A stretch of 64,000 nt of DNA. Source: Microglena sp. YARC (Eukaryota > Chlorophyta > Chlorophyceae > Chlamydomonadales > Chlamydomonadaceae). The notes under the pieces are model-generated. The model was given only the letters and a program-made list of their open reading frames with translations, made no database searches and was not told the origin of the DNA. Location: NCBI GenBank assembly GCA_022414725.1, contig CM039464.1, forward strand, positions 46,653,957 to 46,717,956, written 5' to 3'. Each line of letters opens with the position of its first letter. Positions within the stretch are counted from its first letter, which is position 1. Shown piece after piece: positions 62,870 to 64,000 of the stretch. The translations under genes and the position numbers were made by a program.

Positions 62870-64000
62870 CAATGCAGGACATCCCGTGCGCACCTTTCGA
62901 AACTGAAAGAATCTATTATACTCCTATGTTACAGATGATCTAAAGGTGCATTGGTAGAGTAGTATGAAAGATGATTTCAAAACTGACAGAATCTATGCTA
63001 CTACTATGTTCCAGATTATCTATAGGTGCATTGGTAGAGTAGTATGATGTATTATTTCAAAACTTGCAGAATCTATTGTACTAAACTGTCACAGATTACC
63101 TATAGGTGCCTTGGTAGAGACGTTTAATATATTATTTCAAAACTGAAAGAATCTATACTACTGCTGCTATGCTACAGATGACCTATAGGTACATTGGTAG
63201 ATTGTTATGATAGATTATTTCAAAACTGAAAGAATCTATACTACTGCTGCTATGCTACAGATGACCTATAGATGTATTGGTATATTGGTATGATAGATTA
63301 TTTCAAAACTGACAGAATCTATACTACTGCTGCTATGCTACAGATGACCTATAGGTACATTGGTAGATTGTTATGATAGATTATTTCAAAACTGAAAGAA
63401 TCTATACTACTGCTGCTATGCTACAGATGACCTATAGATGTATTGGTATATTGGTATGATAGATTATTTCAAAACTGAAAGAATCTATACTACTGCTGCT
63501 ATGCTACAGATGACCTATAGGTACATTGGTAGATTGGTATGATAGATTATTTCAAAACTGACAGAATCTATACTACTGCTGCTATGCTACAGATGACCTA
63601 TAGGTACATTGGTAGATTGTAATGATAGATTATTTCAAAACTGAAAGAATCTATACTACTGCTGCTATGCTACAGATGACCTATAGATGTATTGGTATAT
63701 TGGTATGATAGATTATTTCAAAACTGAAAGAATCTATACTACTGCTGCTATGCTACAGATGACCTACAGATGTATTGGTAGATTGTTATGATAGATTATT
63801 TCAAAACTGAAAGAATCTATACTACTGCTGCTATGCTACAGATGACCTATAGATGTATTGGTAGATTGGTATGATAGATTATTTCAAAACTGAAAGAATC
63901 TATACTACTGCTGCTATGCTACAGATGACCTATAGGTACATTGGTAGATTGTAATGATAGATTATTTCAAAACTGAAAGAATCTATACTACTGCTGCTAT
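62870..64000 (+). repeat. 83-bp satellite array to the window end
   Basis: Units of TTATTTCAAAACTGAAAGAA, TCTATACTACTGCTGCTATG and CTACAGATGACCTATAGGTA repeat every 83 bp (ATCTATA at 63151, 63234, 63317, 63400). The first three are more diverged. GCTATGCTACAG|ATGACC could be an acceptor-like junction. Confidence 0.9.

Noticed and set aside
62870..64000. CRISPR array (83-bp period)
   Set aside because: The whole unit repeats without unique spacers; it is a satellite.

Overview
This is nuclear DNA from a repeat-rich eukaryote. The genes are split by GT-AG introns of hundreds to thousands of bases. Non-coding DNA is packed with microsatellites, minisatellites, tRNA-derived SINE-like repeats and short hAT-type inverted-repeat elements. 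Nothing looks bacterial: there are no operons or long uninterrupted genes. Plant-type telomere-like motifs (TTTAGGG/TTTTAGGG) at 32876-32935 and a plant-like kanadaptin architecture suggest an alga, probably of the green lineage. I cannot name the species.

The one securely identified gene is a kanadaptin (SLC4A1AP) homologue on the + strand, 7027-39055. I reconstruct 15 exons whose phases all join, giving about 924 codons. The parts are an FHA domain, a coiled-coil middle, a basic nuclear-localisation-like stretch, two expanded low-complexity exons, and the typical kanadaptin C-terminus (WVPP...GDGRT.LNDK.GY). Only about 2.8 kb of the 32 kb is coding.

The most striking feature of the window is in its introns. 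Most introns of this gene contain tandem arrays whose unit includes the neighbouring exon-intron junction. Copies of donor sites lie downstream of the true donor, and copies of acceptor sites plus the first exon bases lie upstream of the true acceptor (about 20 copies before exon 5, 11 before exon 13). The same pattern occurs in the second gene and possibly at both ends of the window. Two acceptors (exons 3 and 9) also lie within a few bases of the end of a hAT-like inverted-repeat element.

Region by region: 1-7026 is repeats, with two possible exons of an unrecognised + strand gene. 7027-39055 is kanadaptin. 39056-49007 is an intergenic repeat graveyard of SINE-like and hAT MITE copies, several with clean 8-bp target duplications. 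49008 to about 53098 holds the 3' part of a convergent minus-strand gene, unrecognised but with a weak Mediator subunit 4 resemblance. 53100-58862 is mostly repeats, including a stretch (about 54950-56300) that looks poorly base-called. 58863-59862 is an assembly gap of exactly 1000 N. 59863-64000 holds one possible EF-hand-like exon and an 83-bp satellite array running off the end.
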